Source of the DNA: Centropus unirufus
Taxonomy: Eukaryota > Chordata > Aves > Cuculiformes > Centropidae
DNA: 64,000 nucleotides
NCBI GenBank assembly: GCA_013397695.1
Contig: VYZI01000420.1
Location: 300,235-364,234 of the forward strand
Direction of reading: 5' to 3'
The notes below the pieces were generated by a model that saw only the letters and a program-made list of their open reading frames with translations, had not been told where the DNA came from and made no database searches. Below are positions 22,425 through 34,340 of this stretch, in pieces. Position 1 is the first letter of the stretch. Every line of letters starts with the position of its first letter. Position numbers and translations under genes: made by a program.

Positions 22425-23816
22425 CTGGGTATTTATATTCTGATATAAAGATGTGTCTGCAAGTGCACGTGCAGGCTCCTGCAGGCTCTGCTCAGGGAAC
22501 ACATGGAAAATCTGGCTCCAGTACAGTGTTGCTCTCTTTTACCTTCTTTACTGCCTTGGAAAACATTTGGCCGTTGCTGGAGAGAGCCAGGCTAGACGCA
22601 TACATTACAGCCCTCCGAAAATAGCACACGCTGCCTTGCACAATTTTGCAGCTCAAAAGCTTCCTTTGAGCTCGGCAGCCTGTCCCTGTCCATGGAAAAG
22701 CTCTGGAGAAGGCAAACCAGGGCGCTGGAGCCCGTGGCTTGGGCTGAATCATGGCAGGAAGGTCTGAGGGCTTCGAACACAAGGGAACAAAGCGTGAGCA
22801 GGTTTGGTTTCTCTCCTGTGTTATGCAAAGTGTTGCATGAGCTCCTTTCTACATTGGAGAAGAAGTTGTACGTCAAAGCTGGGTTCAGCTTTGTCCTGGT
22901 AAAACTGAGGACAAGAACCCAGGAGCGCTGCCGTGCCAGTGCCTCGCTCAGCCTGCCTCGAAGGGAGCTCAGGCTGCAGAACCAAGCCAGGTCCGGGCTT
23001 TTCTCTGGAAGCCACAAGTTGGGGCAAAACACAATCATTTCTGGTGATAGAGGTCACCCTGAATTCACATAATAAGCATCGTTTGTAGTTTGAGCTGGAC
23101 TGGGGCTAGCAATCTCCGGATGAAAAGCTCTTTATTTTCTCAGGTAGATTTTGAGGTCTCCAGTGAGGCAGGAGGCGGAAGGGCACACGTTGGAAAATCA
23201 AAGTAAATTCTGGAACAGTACATTATATCAAATTCTGACCTTTTTGGGAACCCCATCTCTGAATACAGGCAAAGTGTCCTCCATGGTTGGTCAGACACTG
23301 CCCAGCACAGTCCATAATCAAGACGTAGGGTCTCAAGTGATAACGGGAGGCCTCCACCACCTACAAGGTGTGGCAAAGAAACCCCTATCAGCATCCCTGG
23401 CTATGGCTACAGACAGCATTTTGCCACATGAATGCACTGGAAATCATTGAAGAGCCCTCACAGGAGAAGTTAAAAGCCATGGCTGGTACCAGGAGATATG
23501 AACCATGATGCCAGGAGGTACTGGAGGTGCACATCAACTCCCCACACGCCATCCAAGAAGCCCAACGCAGCACCCCAGGCACATCTGTCTTGCCAGATCT
23601 CTACAAGGGATCCAGTGTCAGTAAGATGGATCCAATTTAACCCATGCCCACAAATCCATGCTGCCCACACATCTATTCCTTTCGGATTTCTGTACCTCCA
23701 ATGATGTGGTTGCAGCAGCCACCTTTGGACCATCATGTGCCTAGAAATCCTAAGCAAATAGCCAAAGCATTTTGTAACTCTGCTCTCCCAATGTAATTTC
23801 AAGGTGGGAAGGAAAG
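22425..23816. other. Unique non-coding stretch
   Basis: About 1.4 kb without CR1. A 148-codon minus frame and a 126-codon plus frame overlap; neither resembles a known protein. Confidence 0.5.
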
Positions 23817-24130
23817 TCATAGAATCATGGAATGATTTGGGTTAGAAGGGACCTTAAAGTCCACCCAGTTCCAAGCCCCTGCCATGGGCAGGGACACCTC
23901 CCAGTAGATCAAGCTGTTCCAAGCCCCATCCAAGCTGGCCTTGAACACCTCCGGGGATGGGGCAGCCACCACTGCTCTGGGCAACCTGGACCAGGGCCTC
24001 CTCACCCTCGCAGTGAAGAATTTCCTCCTAAGATCTCATTTCAATCTCCCCTCTTTCAGTTGAAAACCATTCCCCCTTGTCCTATCCCTGCAATCCCTGA
24101 CCAAGATCCCCTTCCCAGCTTTCCTGTAGG
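23817..24130 (-). mobile_element. CR1 LINE 3' end, Group A
   Basis: Reverse-oriented. The tail 'catagaatcatggaatga' precedes 'tttgggttagaagggacc', 'gggcagggacacctccca' and 'ccaccactgctctgggcaac'. It runs to 'ttcccagctttcctgtagg'. A short 'gaatcacaggatcac' at about 24168 may be a remnant of another tail. Confidence 0.94.
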
Positions 24131-24815
24131 CCAGGCTATCCCAGACATTGGTGCCTGCACTCAGGGAATCACAGGATCACAAGTTATTTTTCCTCCCTTA
24201 TGTAAGGAGCTTGGACTCCAAATACGACCATGCAGCACAAACGTTGTCCGCTAGAACAACTCATGAAGGATTATCTTCCACCTTTAGGGGTGATAGGATA
24301 TGCTTTTGCTACCAAATTTAACAACTTTTGATGAAACAGCACTGCATGCCTCATCTCCGATGGCCCAGGATCATATGCAGCCCCAAGGGCCCCACAGGGA
24401 GCAGCAGCTCGTTGTGCCAAGGCAGAGCTGTGAGCACAGCACAACAAAATGTGCCAAATAAGGTCCTGGGCTCTATTCTAAGCTCTGCCCCAGGGGATTT
24501 TCGGCAACTTCAGTGTCACCTTATTTACAGCGCAAGGGAGAAGACTGACACCCACCCGTGCCTGGAAGGATGCGGCCGCAGCACTGGGCTGGGTCATGAA
24601 CTGCACAGGAAGACCAAGCACTCCTTAAGAGGGAAAAACAGAACTCCTTCCACTCCAGCAGGGCTTGTTTTATGGGCAAGTTTTGCTTTCCAACACACGC
24701 AAGATGAAAACCAGCACACAAGGGCCATCACACACATGCACGACCTGCAAAACACATGCTGTCTGGTAGCTAAACCTCTCCTGCTTTCCCCTTTCCCTGC
24801 AAGAAAACCCATCTT
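24131..24815. other. Unique non-coding stretch
   Basis: No exon, RNA gene or repeat is recognised, except for the possible tail remnant near 24168. Confidence 0.5.
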
Positions 24816-25398
24816 TAGAATCATAGAATCATCAGGTTGGAAAAGAGCTTTGGGATCACTGAGTCCAAAAAAACCTGTCCACCACTAAACCAGATCCTTA
24901 AGCACTTCATGTCCCCACCTCTTGAACACCTCCAGGGATGGGGAGTCCACCACCTCCCCGTGCCACCTCTGCCAGGGGCTGAGAAACTTTTTCACGAAGA
25001 ATTTTTTCCTCATGTCCAACCTGACCCTGCCCTGGTGCAGCTTGAGGCCATTCCCCCTTGTCCTACGCTCTGCTATTTGGGAAGAGAGCCCAGCACCCAC
25101 CTCTCCACCCCCTCCTTCCAGGCAACTGGAGGCAGGGATGAGGTCTCTCCTCAGCCTCCTCTCCTCCAGCCTCAACACCCCCAGCTCCCTCAGCCACTCC
25201 TCACAATCCTTGTTCTCCATTCCTAGCTCCGTTCCCTTCCCTGGACACGCTCCAGAACCTCAAGGTCCTTCTTGGAGTGAGAGGCCCAGAACTGACCCCA
25301 GGATTCGAGGTGTGGCCTCACCAGTGCTGAGCACAGGGACAGAATCCCCTCCCTGGCTCTGCTGGCCACGCTGGTTCTGATCCAGGCCAAGATGCCAC
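24816..25398 (-). mobile_element. CR1 LINE 3' part, Group B, about 0.58 kb
   Basis: Reverse-oriented. It has the tail 'agaatcatagaatcatcagg', then 'ttggaaaagagctttggg' and 'cctccagggatggggag'. It reaches into ORF2-coding 'ttctgatccaggccaagatg'. It overlaps the 5' extent of the copies at 21856 (same strand) and 38653 (opposite strand). Confidence 0.95.
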
Positions 25399-25640
25399 AA
25401 AGGCATCTTCAGGAAGACAGCGCTGCCCTGTGTCCCCACCATTCAGAGAAAAACAGGGAAATACCGAGTATCCATTGGTGCTGAGCCCTTCCACAGGAGA
25501 CAAACGCCGTTGTGCGGGTATCCTAAGTGCCTCACCCAGGGGCTGCAGCTGAAGGGCTGATTGGGGCTCTGTGCGTTCTCATCCCCTGCTCCTACCCACG
25601 CGCTTGGTCGCTGTCTCACAGGTGACAGCTTTAGTTGGTA

Positions 25641-25891
25641 TCCCAGAATCAGCAAGGCTGGAAAAGCCCTCCCAACCATGAGCCCAACCCCACCGTGCCA
25701 AGTAAACCATGTCCCAAAGTGCCATGTCCACATGTTTTTTGAACCCTTCTAGGGATGGAGAATCCCCCACCGTCCTTGGCAGCCTCTGCCAGGGCTTCAC
25801 CACTCTGTCAGTATAGAAATTTTTCCTAATATCCAATCTAAACTTTCCCTGGTGCAACTTGAGGTCATTTCCTCTTGTCCTAGTGCTTGGG
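25641..25891 (-). mobile_element. CR1 LINE 3' end, Group D
   Basis: Reverse-oriented. The tail is reduced to 'cccagaatcagcaagg', then 'aaaccatgtcccaaagtgcc', 'tctgccagggcttcaccac' and 'gtgcaacttgaggtcattt'. It ends near 'cttgtcctagtgcttggg'. Two CR1s of the same orientation but different age thus lie about 240 bases apart. Confidence 0.9.
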
Positions 25892-26587
25892 AACAACATA
25901 GCAAGCCATAAGGCCGCAGAGATCATAATCTCCATCCATGATTTGTGATTTACTGCTACCTGGTGACACCACCGCCTTTACTGGTGGCATCAGTTAACCG
26001 CGATGTTCTGGGGACACCAAAACCAGCATTTGCATCTCAGCCTTTACTGCTATGAACTGACTGAGCTGATTTAAACACCAGACCGAGCCCTAGCTCGCTC
26101 TCTTTTCCTACCAAGGCATTACAGACTCTTTTTACACCATTAACCCAGACGTTTTGCCTCGCATACTTGATTTAGTGCTTTATTTAGGGGGATTAAAAAA
26201 AAAAAAAAAAAAGACTGAAGGCAGCTGTTTGCCTCCTGGATTGCAGCAAAACTTCGGTGCTTTGCAACCTGGAAAACAGAGCCCAGCATTTTTTGAAAGT
26301 CCTGGGTGGTTGTTATAGCAACAGATGCACGTGTGGATGTGTGTGCATGTAAAAGAGCCTCAAACCCAGGTTGTCACGGGCAACACGAGTCAGCTCCGAA
26401 GTCACACTGACTTGCCTGGTGTCATCTGAAGGCAGCAGCCAGCTCTGCCAGGGACTGGGAAATACCCTCCTATCTCCTTGCTGGTGCCAGGCACTGGCTG
26501 AGGGCTCAGCACCGTCTCACAGCTGATTCAGCTCCTGGAGGAGAGGGTGATTTTCTTTCTCCTCTTTGCTCCCCCCCTCCCTTGCAG
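25892..26587. other. Unique stretch with an A18 run and a pyrimidine tract
   Basis: An 18-base A run lies at 26195-26212. The stretch ends in a strong pyrimidine tract (26551-26587) running into 'ttgcag', a textbook 3' splice site (see next entry). Confidence 0.5.
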
Positions 26588-26614
26588 GCTGCCGCCGCAC
26601 CTTAACCCAGCTGG
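26588..26614 (+). other. Candidate 27-nt microexon (speculative)
   Basis: A nearly pure pyrimidine tract of about 35 bases ends in 'cttgcag' at 26587. Exactly 27 bases later comes 'ctgg|gtaagac', a strong 5' splice site. The enclosed length is a multiple of three, and two of the three frames are open (one reads LPPHLNPA, another CRRTLTQL). Strong paired splice signals this close are uncommon but do occur by chance in 64 kb. No flanking exons are recognised. Confidence 0.15.
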
Positions 26615-27210
26615 GTAAGACAAGCGCATGGCTCCCTCCCAAACAGATGGCTGCAAGGAAGGTCCAAAAATAATCTAACCCGTTTGCCTGGGAGTTTTGA
26701 GCCGGCTTTGTTGATTGGCAGACCCTCTGGAGACCACCAGAAGAAGCAGATGGTCAAGACATGAGATCAGAGCTGGAGAGAGAGATGTCAATCAATAGGT
26801 TGCAGTGCCAGGCTCTGGGATGTGGAACGGAGCAGGCAGCGACAGCAGCACGAAGGAGGCAAAGGTGGAGCATCCCAGAAGGACGGGGCCTTGAGCAATA
26901 AGGCTGGCTGCAAAGTCTGGTTTAGGCTTTAAGAAAATAAAAATCACAGCCCTTCCATGCTGCAAGAGTCACCCCATACACTGTTCAACGCCTGGAAGGA
27001 TGTGCTGAGCCTCCGTCAATGCCCCCAAACAACGTGCAAGAAGGAGTTGAACAAAACCAAGCGAAAGAACAACCACTCGGCTGTTGTAGAAACAAGAGCG
27101 GGCAAAAACACAGGAGACCACAGGAGCTGTAATGCCTTGTTTTAAGTGTAATGAGTCTTCTGGGTAAAAAAAAAATGTATCTTTTTGGATGTCCAACACT
27201 AGTACCTCGG
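26615..27210. other. Unique non-coding stretch
   Basis: No repeat or exon is supported. Confidence 0.5.
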
Positions 27211-27346
27211 ATCATAGAATCATGGAATGGGTTGGATTGAAAGGGAACTCAAAGTCCATCTGGTTCCACCCCTGCCATGAGCAGGGACACCTCCCGCTGG
27301 ATCCAGAGGCTCAAAACCCCATCCAAGCTGGCCTTGAACACCTCCA
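27211..27346 (-). mobile_element. CR1 3'-terminal fragment, Group A
   Basis: Reverse-oriented. The tail 'atcatagaatcatggaatgg' is followed by 'gagcagggacacctcccgc' and 'tggccttgaacacctcca'. About 136 bases remain. Confidence 0.93.
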
Positions 27347-27635
27347 TGAAAAGCAATCAGAGCGTTAAAAGGAAGGGAGCAGCAAAAAGATCTCCTTCAT
27401 CCCTCGACATGGGCTCTTAGCAAAAGCACCCTCAGCACAGGGCTGTGATACAAAACCCTCTGCTCCAGTCCAGAAACCCTCTTGGAGTGAGGGAATCGGG
27501 AGGGATTGATGATAAACAATGGGCTTAAACTATCATGTGTCCAGGAACCAGCAACGCAGGGCCTGGAGGCTGGAAGCACTGGTCCCTTTGGAGAAGTTAG
27601 AGGAGCCAAATCCACAGGTTTCACTTAAGTCAATT

Positions 27636-27688
27636 AAAAAAAAAAAAAAACCAAACAAAAAAACCCATAAAAAAACCCCCAAAAAAAC
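27636..27688. repeat. A-rich low-complexity patch
   Basis: Fifteen A are followed by A/C-rich words ('ccaaacaaaaaaaccca' and similar). It could be a decayed poly(A) tail, but no retrogene lies upstream. Confidence 0.9.
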
Positions 27689-27910
27689 TAGAGGTGGGAG
27701 GGAATAAAAGTTTGCAAATAATTGATGGCTGTGAACACCAGAGTGAAAACAAATTATCCAGGGAGTGTGTTTTCCTAGTGGGGCAGACAAAGGATAATTT
27801 AGCCTGAGTACTACAAAAACAAGGTACCAGAGAGAAGAGACAGTTGTGAGCCCAGAACACCTCCTCAGGAAGGTGGTAGAGCCCCATTAACACAGTGACC
27901 ACCAGGGCAA

Positions 27911-27928
27911 AGCCCGTGGCCACGGGCT
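27911..27928. repeat. Perfect 18-bp palindrome
   Basis: 'agcccgtgg' is followed immediately by its exact reverse complement 'ccacgggct', with no spacer. The centre carries a 'tggcca' core. Function is unknown. Confidence 0.95.
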
Positions 27929-28157
27929 GTAAGGCTTGGTGAGCACTGGCACCTGGGAGGAGAAAATGTGATCTAACCTGCCTCTTCCCCTTCTGGTTCC
28001 TGGATTTCCAGCACCTCCTGTCCCTACAATATTCCTTGATGGCAAGGAGAGACCCAGCACTGGCTGCTCTGTGTCTCCAAGCAGCCAGCAGGATACAAGT
28101 CCCAGTGTGCCAGCCCCTCTTCTAGCAAAGAAACCTTCGAGACAGTTTGTTCCCATC

Positions 28158-28714
28158 ATTCCTGGGTGCATCCAGCACAGCATCACCAGCCGGAAGGGAT
28201 TGTCCACTCTGCTCCACACTGGTGCAGCCCCACCTCGAGAACTTGGGGCAGCTCTGGGCACCACGGGAGAAAGGATCTAAAGCTACTGGAGAGCATCCAG
28301 AGGAGGGCACGGAGTTGAAGAAGGGTTTAGAGGAGAAGGCAGATGAGGAGTGGCTGAAGGCACTTCTGCTCACCTGGAGAAGAGGAGAATGGGGAGAGAT
28401 CTCATCCCAGTCTGCAGCTTCCTCACAAGAGGAGGAGGAGGAGCAGGTGCTGAGCTCTCCTCTCTGGTGACCAATGACAGGACCCAAGGGAATGGCAGGA
28501 AGATGCCAGGGGAGGGTTAGGTTGGACATCAGGAAAAGGTTCTTCCCTCAGAGGGTGGTGGAGCCCCGAAACAGCTCCCAGGGAAGCAGTCACAGCCCCA
28601 AGCCTGACAATATTCCAGCAGCAACACCCTGAGCCCCATGGTGTGAACTTTGTCCTGCGCAGGGCTGGACTTGATGGCCCTTTTGAGTCCCTTCCAACTC
28701 AGGACACTCCATGG
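28158..28714 (+). mobile_element. CR1 LINE 3' part, Group C, about 0.56 kb
   Basis: Sense-oriented. It starts in ORF2-coding sequence near 'cctgggtgcatccagcaca' and runs through 'gggattgtccactctgctcc' and 'acatcaggaaaaggttcttc'. It ends with Group C 'caactcaggacactccatg'. It is the plus-strand counterpart of the copy at 10470; part of the tail unit is lost. Confidence 0.94.
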
Positions 28715-29982
28715 ACAGCCCACACTGATTTACATCTCTGAATTTTGCTGCTGTGCTACTGGGTCAGGCACAGCCGCAGCTCCATTAAAGCCAGCACATG
28801 TTATTGAATTCTCTTTTGTGACTTGCTCCATGCAGTTCCTGTTGATGCAAAGTGCTGCATTATCATACTTAGAAACAAAAATCCTTTTTTATCATAAAAG
28901 GCATCTTTACATAAAGCAAACACACCAGAAATCCCCTGCGCCACCTAAATCCTCTTATCAAATTCTCAGGCCGTGGCAAGGTTTCAGTGTTAGACAGAGG
29001 GCACGCAGGGCCTGCACAGCCCCCTGGGTAGAAAAAAAAGCGGATGCCTGTGCCTAGAAGGAACACCTGGACATCCCACTGTGTCCCCCGAATCCCTGAT
29101 CCCTTATCTGAAGCATCCCTGCACGTGCTGGAGAAGCTGCCTGGGAAGACGACCTCACGCTCCCATCGGGGCTGGTGGCAGCTTGGGGCAGGCCATGAGG
29201 ACAAAGCATGCGCGTTCTGCTCCCCGCAGCTCAGAGCCCGGAGGGATGAGAGGTGCCCCGCACACCTCCCAGCCTCAGCTCGCAGGCAGCAATTTGCAGC
29301 AGAGGCCAGAGAAGCAAAACAACATCAGCTTTTATTTTAGCGCAACGCTTGCTGTTTTGAAGGCTTAGGCTCATCTTCCCATCAAAGCAAACAAAGCCCA
29401 TGAGGCAGCCCCGAGAAGCCTGGACCCCATCTCCTATAAACCAGAACCCCCTGACCACACGCTCCTTGTTTGGAGCCAGACCACAATTGTGCACAGCTGA
29501 CCGGGTAAATCCAGCTCTCTGGAGCGTGCCAGGAGATGACAACGCTCCTGCAGGACGGTCTGGAGGGCTGTCTGCAGGAGCAGAGCTCCCAGCATCACCC
29601 TGCCCATCGCCCAGCGCAGAGGAGACACCACTGGGGGGTGTTGCTGTCCCCCCCAGGCACAGGCAGCGCTTAGAAAGGCTCTTGACAAATGAAGCTGTCA
29701 TGAATGGAGACGTTCGTTACCCCACAGCTTCATTTCTGGAGCCACCGTGCAATGTTGCTGTAAGAAATGGAATATTTGAGCATGAAGCATGTGTTACAGC
29801 ACTGCCTTATACAGCGGCAAAGTGATTAATTAAAATTTACAAGAGGAATCTAAATGCCTAAACATGTTTCTTGGCGGCGACTCCTGTAACGCACGGCCAA
29901 TAACATCTTAAAGTAAGGACAACCCCACAGTCAACCTTTGGGAGCCATGAAGACTTTCCTTGCACTAAGCCAGTCGGAATGA
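28715..29982. other. Unique stretch with a possible regulatory block
   Basis: No exon is supported. The part at 29690-29860 is repeat-free with 'gtgattaattaaaattta' and balanced composition. It is a candidate conserved non-coding element judged only by texture. Confidence 0.4.
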
Positions 29983-30245
29983 AGGGATATGCTAGGACAA
30001 GGAGATCGGTTTTAAGCTGAAATTAGATGAGATTTTAGGGAGAAATGTTTTGCTGTGAGTGTTGGGAGGCCCTGGCCCAGGCTGCCCAGAGCAGTGGTGG
30101 CTGCCCCATCCCTGGAGGTGTTCAAGGCCAGGTTGGATGGGGCTTGGAGCCCCTGATCCAGTGGGAGGTGTCCCTGCCCATGGCAGGGGGTGGACCTGGA
30201 TGAGCTTTGAGGTCCCTTCCAATCCAAACCATTCTGTGATTCTAT
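29983..30245 (+). mobile_element. CR1 LINE 3' end, Group A
   Basis: Sense-oriented, from 'gctaggacaaggagatcgg' through 'agggagaaatgttttgctg' to 'aaaccattctgtgattcta'. The last 180 bases differ little from the copies at 46168 and 53526. Confidence 0.94.
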
Positions 30246-31149
30246 ATGTGATTCCTTGGGAAAAACAAAGCACACGATGAGTGCCTGGGATGACTGGCTC
30301 TCACAGGGAACAGCCCTATCCCAAATCACAAACACTGATCAAATCTCAGTTTTGGCAACTATTGTGCTGTGGCACTGGAAAGGCTGTATAAAAGAGTGCA
30401 AGAGCCAAGTTCACATCCAGCCCTGTGATCCGTGAGGTGCTGAGCACTTCCAGCCAACACCGAGCCGTGCCAAGTGCTTCAAAAAATGAGGGGCTAAATT
30501 TTTCCCTGAGAGAATCGCTTCATAAAACTCCAGAGGACACAGATATTGATCACCCTTTTTCCCCACTCTCCTGAAATCTGCTTGTGAAATATAATCCAAC
30601 AACTTGATACTTTGAGTATCCCTTGAAAATGTGAAATTAAAAATTCCCAGGGGCAACAGTCAAGTCCAAATTAGAGTCAAGGGGGTAAAAATGGGGTTAA
30701 AGCTGTTGATTTAAATAGAAAAATTATTCAGGAAAATATAACAGTTGATTATGGAAGGTTAAAAAGGTGAAACCCATCTAAGGTCACTGGAAGTTGGTTG
30801 CATAAATTGGTTGAATGAGAAGGGAGAGACTTTTTAAGGGTTTAGCTTCGCCATGTGTAAATAAATGCAAAACTTTTAATGCGCTGAACTAATCTCTACT
30901 TGCTCTAAGAGCAGCTCCTTGTATTCAGAGCTCATAGCTAAACGGTTTCAGTGTTTTCAAAGCACGCTACTTGCTTACTGGTAATGATTTCACTGCCACA
31001 AAATAAACCTTACCATGTTGAATGGGAATCTTACTCATGGAAACACAGCTCACTATAACTGTGTTTTCGACATTGAAATTAGTAAGGATCAACTCAGTCC
31101 TACTGGAATAATAATTTCAGCAGCAGAGTTAAAAAGGAATTGAGAAGTC
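30246..31149. other. Unique AT-rich stretch
   Basis: 30600-31130 is AT-rich with several TTTAAAT and TTAAAA words. I see no repeat family or exon. Confidence 0.55.
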
Positions 31150-31313
31150 CTAGAATCATGGAATGGGTTGGGTGGGAGGGGACCTCAAAGTTTATCCAGT
31201 TCCAACCCCCTGCCATGGGCAGGGACACCTCCCAGTGGATCAGGGGGATCCGAACCCCATCCGACCTGGCTTTGAACACCTACAGGGATGGGGCAGCCTC
31301 GACCTCCCTGGGT
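31150..31313 (-). mobile_element. CR1 3'-terminal fragment, Group A
   Basis: Reverse-oriented. 'tagaatcatggaatgggttg' is followed by 'gggcagggacacctccca' and 'tacagggatggggcagcc'. It stops at 'ctccctgggtaaa'. The 3' UTR is cut short. Confidence 0.94.
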
Positions 31314-32254
31314 AAAAATAAAACGCATTACCTCAAGTAAAGTGGTGTCCAACCACTTCTCTAAAGAGCCCTCTCTGCTCTGCCCTCCAACTGGAAAATT
31401 GTCATGGCAGAAGTCCTGGATTCAGGAAGGAGGTCTTTACAGCTCCCGCGATTCACTCCAGTTGGCCAAGCTGCACCCCTCACATCTGTCATCTCCAAAC
31501 ACTTGGGGCTGAAGCCTCCAGTCCCTCCTCGCCTCCTGTGTTTGCACTCAGGGCACGGACTGCCCTGGTCCAGCCCATGCCCCCCCGCTTGTAGCGGGGC
31601 ACAGTGAGCGTGCTCTGCTCCCAAACAATGCGACAGCCCCTCCAGAAAGGAACGCGGGGCTACTGGAGCACAATTCCATGGGCTCTGGTCCCAGCTCCTC
31701 TAGAAACCCTTGATAATGCCACAATTTCCATTGGCCGCAATGTTGAGCAAGGTCTCCTTACTGACCTGGAGAGCCAGGCAAATATAATTCAAAACTCCTA
31801 CAAATAAGCTAGCAGAGAAGTTGCAAAGGATCCGTGCTGGCACAGCTGGGAGCAGACTCTGGGATTCCAACTGAATCTGGCAACTCCCACCCAGTCAGAC
31901 TCACCCTGCGTGGCGCAGGAGCCAGGTTTGTTAGTGCCACCTCGTGCTGCTACACCCCCTCCCCAGAGAGAGTCCTGGTTTTTACCATGGCTGGTAATGA
32001 GCTAATTAACAAAACCGAGCTGTGACCCCCCCAGACAGAAAGACCGGATCATGTCAAGGGGCAACCAGTTCTTCACACAGCAGCAGCGAGGCAGGAATGG
32101 AAGGTTCCCAAGTCCCGTAGCCAACACCACGCTGCCTCTGGTTGCTTGTTCTAAATCTCATCAGAAGCAGAGACAGCTTGAGTTATTGAATGTATATTAG
32201 CAAAGTCAAGAAATGCCAACATTTAGGCTGGCATTCAACATTTAAGCTTAATTT
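31314..32254. other. Unique non-coding stretch
   Basis: No repeat or RNA gene is recognised. Open frames are short and lack support. Confidence 0.5.
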
Positions 32255-32599
32255 CACAGAATCACCATAGATTCGTAAAATCACCAAGTTGGAAAAGACC
32301 TTTGAGATCATCGAGTCCAACCGTACCTGTCTGCTACTAAACCACCTCCCTAAGCACCTGCCCAGCTTTTAAATCCCTCCAGGGATGGAGTCTCCACCCC
32401 GTACCAGTGCAGCCTCTGCCAGGGCCTGAAAACCCTTTCAGTGATTTTTTTTTTTCCTGATGTCCAACCTGACCCTGCCCTGATGCACTTTGAGTCCATT
32501 CCCCCTTGTCCCATCCCGTGTCACTTGGGAGAAGAGCCCAGCACCCACTTCCCCACACCGTCCTGTCAGGCAGTTGTAGACAGTGATGAGGTCTCCCCA
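32255..32599 (-). mobile_element. CR1 LINE 3' end, Group B
   Basis: Reverse-oriented. The doubled tail is interrupted ('cacagaatcacc' then 'attcgtaaaatcacc'). It is followed by 'aagttggaaaagacctttg', 'gtccaaccgtacctgtctg' and 'cagcctctgccagggcctg', and ends at 'agtgatgaggtctcccc'. A T10 run at about 32447 is an expansion within the element. Confidence 0.95.
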
Positions 32600-34317
32600 T
32601 TTTGTTCCATTATGCGCAAGAACTGGGTTTTACAGACAAGAAAATGTGTGCTTTTTCTCATTTTCTGTAAATTTTCTAGGACTTTCGGCTTCTTCAGTTC
32701 CTGGAGGGGCAAGGAGCAAGGTGGAGCCCTCCAAGAACCCAAGGCTTGTGCTGTGTGATATCAGACAGGGCTGACCTATTATCTGGAATATCTTAATGCT
32801 TTTTTAATGTTGTTTTCATGCAGTCGCACTTAAATTGTCAGATAATCTAATTCAAATGGGAATATTTCTCCTCCTAAGCAACAGTTCATTGTCCTTAAAA
32901 GCACCAACCCCGGGATCTGCTCAGCATAGAGGAATGCCAAGGACTGACAGGCTGGTGGATAAATGGTCCAGAGACAAACCCGGGCTTTTTCTCCCCAGGC
33001 TGTTAACTCCTTAAGTGCCCAGACTGACCGTTACATTAAAATCTAGTATGGCTACTCATTTGGCGCAGTTATTGAGTGCCCGGAGCTCAGCTTTCGGCCC
33101 TGGCCTCTGTACCTCAGAGCAGCACAGATGCTGGGAGGTGACTCAGTGCATGACAAAAGTTCAATTACTTGGGTGTCAATGCTTGCAGGATTTGTCTATC
33201 TCTAGCCTCGAAATCACGTCTGCCATTACTGAGCAGTCTAAGTCTACACCAACAGCACGTTTTACTACATTTTTGGGCACCCTTTCTTGAAAAAAAAAGC
33301 AGAAAAGTAGGGTTGCACACCCATCTTTAAGCGTGAAGGTAGGACAAGGTTGTGAATTAAAAGTAACGTGAGAAATGCCTTGGGAAGGAAACCTTGGTGA
33401 GGGCAAAGAACTAAAGGAGCTGAAAATAACCAACGTGTTTCTTTCGAACAGGTTAACCAATCTTTCCTTCATGCTCGTGCTGAGCGTGGTGCACAATGTT
33501 CACCTGTAAAAGGGTCGGTTTAAGAAGGGGGTTTCTCCTCGAGGGTGCTGGGGTGTTGGACACCCTCCTGCCTGCCCTGCCCCACGTCAAGCCTCATCTT
33601 CCTGCGCCCAGTTCCTGGGTCTCAGCTCCCCACTCTCACCGCACCCATTTTAGTTTGCCACAATCATGATTTTCTTTGCCCCGCTCTTTCCATCCTTCTT
33701 CCCACATCCCTCAAAAACCTCCAGGTCCTTCCCATCACCCCTTAACTCCTCGAAGAACCCAACCTTCCTCTGAACCCAGAAGGCCAGGGCAAGGAGAGGT
33801 GGTGCCAGCACCCAGGGCAGCTGGAGATTCTCCCTGCCCTCCCAGGTGGGGCTGGTCTTGCTGGTATTTATCAGCCCTTCACTGTTACAAGGGCATTGTG
33901 TCAGGAGAGCCATTTAAGCTCTATTATAACTCCTTTTGACTGACAGGCCCAGAGTAATGAGTGTCATTGCCTGAGGAAGGCCAGACGAAAAGGATGCTCT
34001 AAATAGACCTGTCAGAGAGATGTTAAAGAGACTTATACATCAACTAAACCAGCACCCAGTATATATATTAAAAAAATCCTTTAATGTAGCAGGCTTTCAG
34101 TGTTAAATGTTTCCCAAAGCCCCAGCATCTATAACGCCGCATAGGTAAAACGCTTTTTCTTGATAAATAATTGTAATGACCCTTCTAAGTACATGCCTGG
34201 ATTTCTTGTCATGAAAAACAAGAAAAAGAGGAGGAGAAAAGCAGCGGCAGGCTGCCAGGGATCCGAATGCTTCAGTAGCTGACAAAAGACAAGAGAATTT
34301 GGGCTGATTTTCTTTTT
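32600..34317. other. Long unique stretch
   Basis: No CR1 or convincing exon. 33930-34080 is repeat-free and is a weak conserved non-coding candidate, judged by texture only. Confidence 0.45.
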
Positions 34318-34340
34318 TATATATATATATATATATATAT
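34318..34340. repeat. (TA)n microsatellite
   Basis: Twenty-three bases of uninterrupted alternating T and A follow a T-rich lead. Confidence 0.97.

Larger units (their letters stand above)
27347..28157. other. Unique stretch with A/C-rich patch and palindrome
   Basis: No gene is supported. The A-rich patch and the palindrome are listed separately. Confidence 0.5.

Noticed and set aside
22060..22448. Overlapping plus-strand ORFs of 127 and 163 codons
   Set aside because: They are antisense readings of the Group B CR1 copy at 21856-22424.
26195..26212. A18 run as a possible processed-pseudogene tail
   Set aside because: No spliced-gene-like sequence lies upstream and no target-site duplication is visible.
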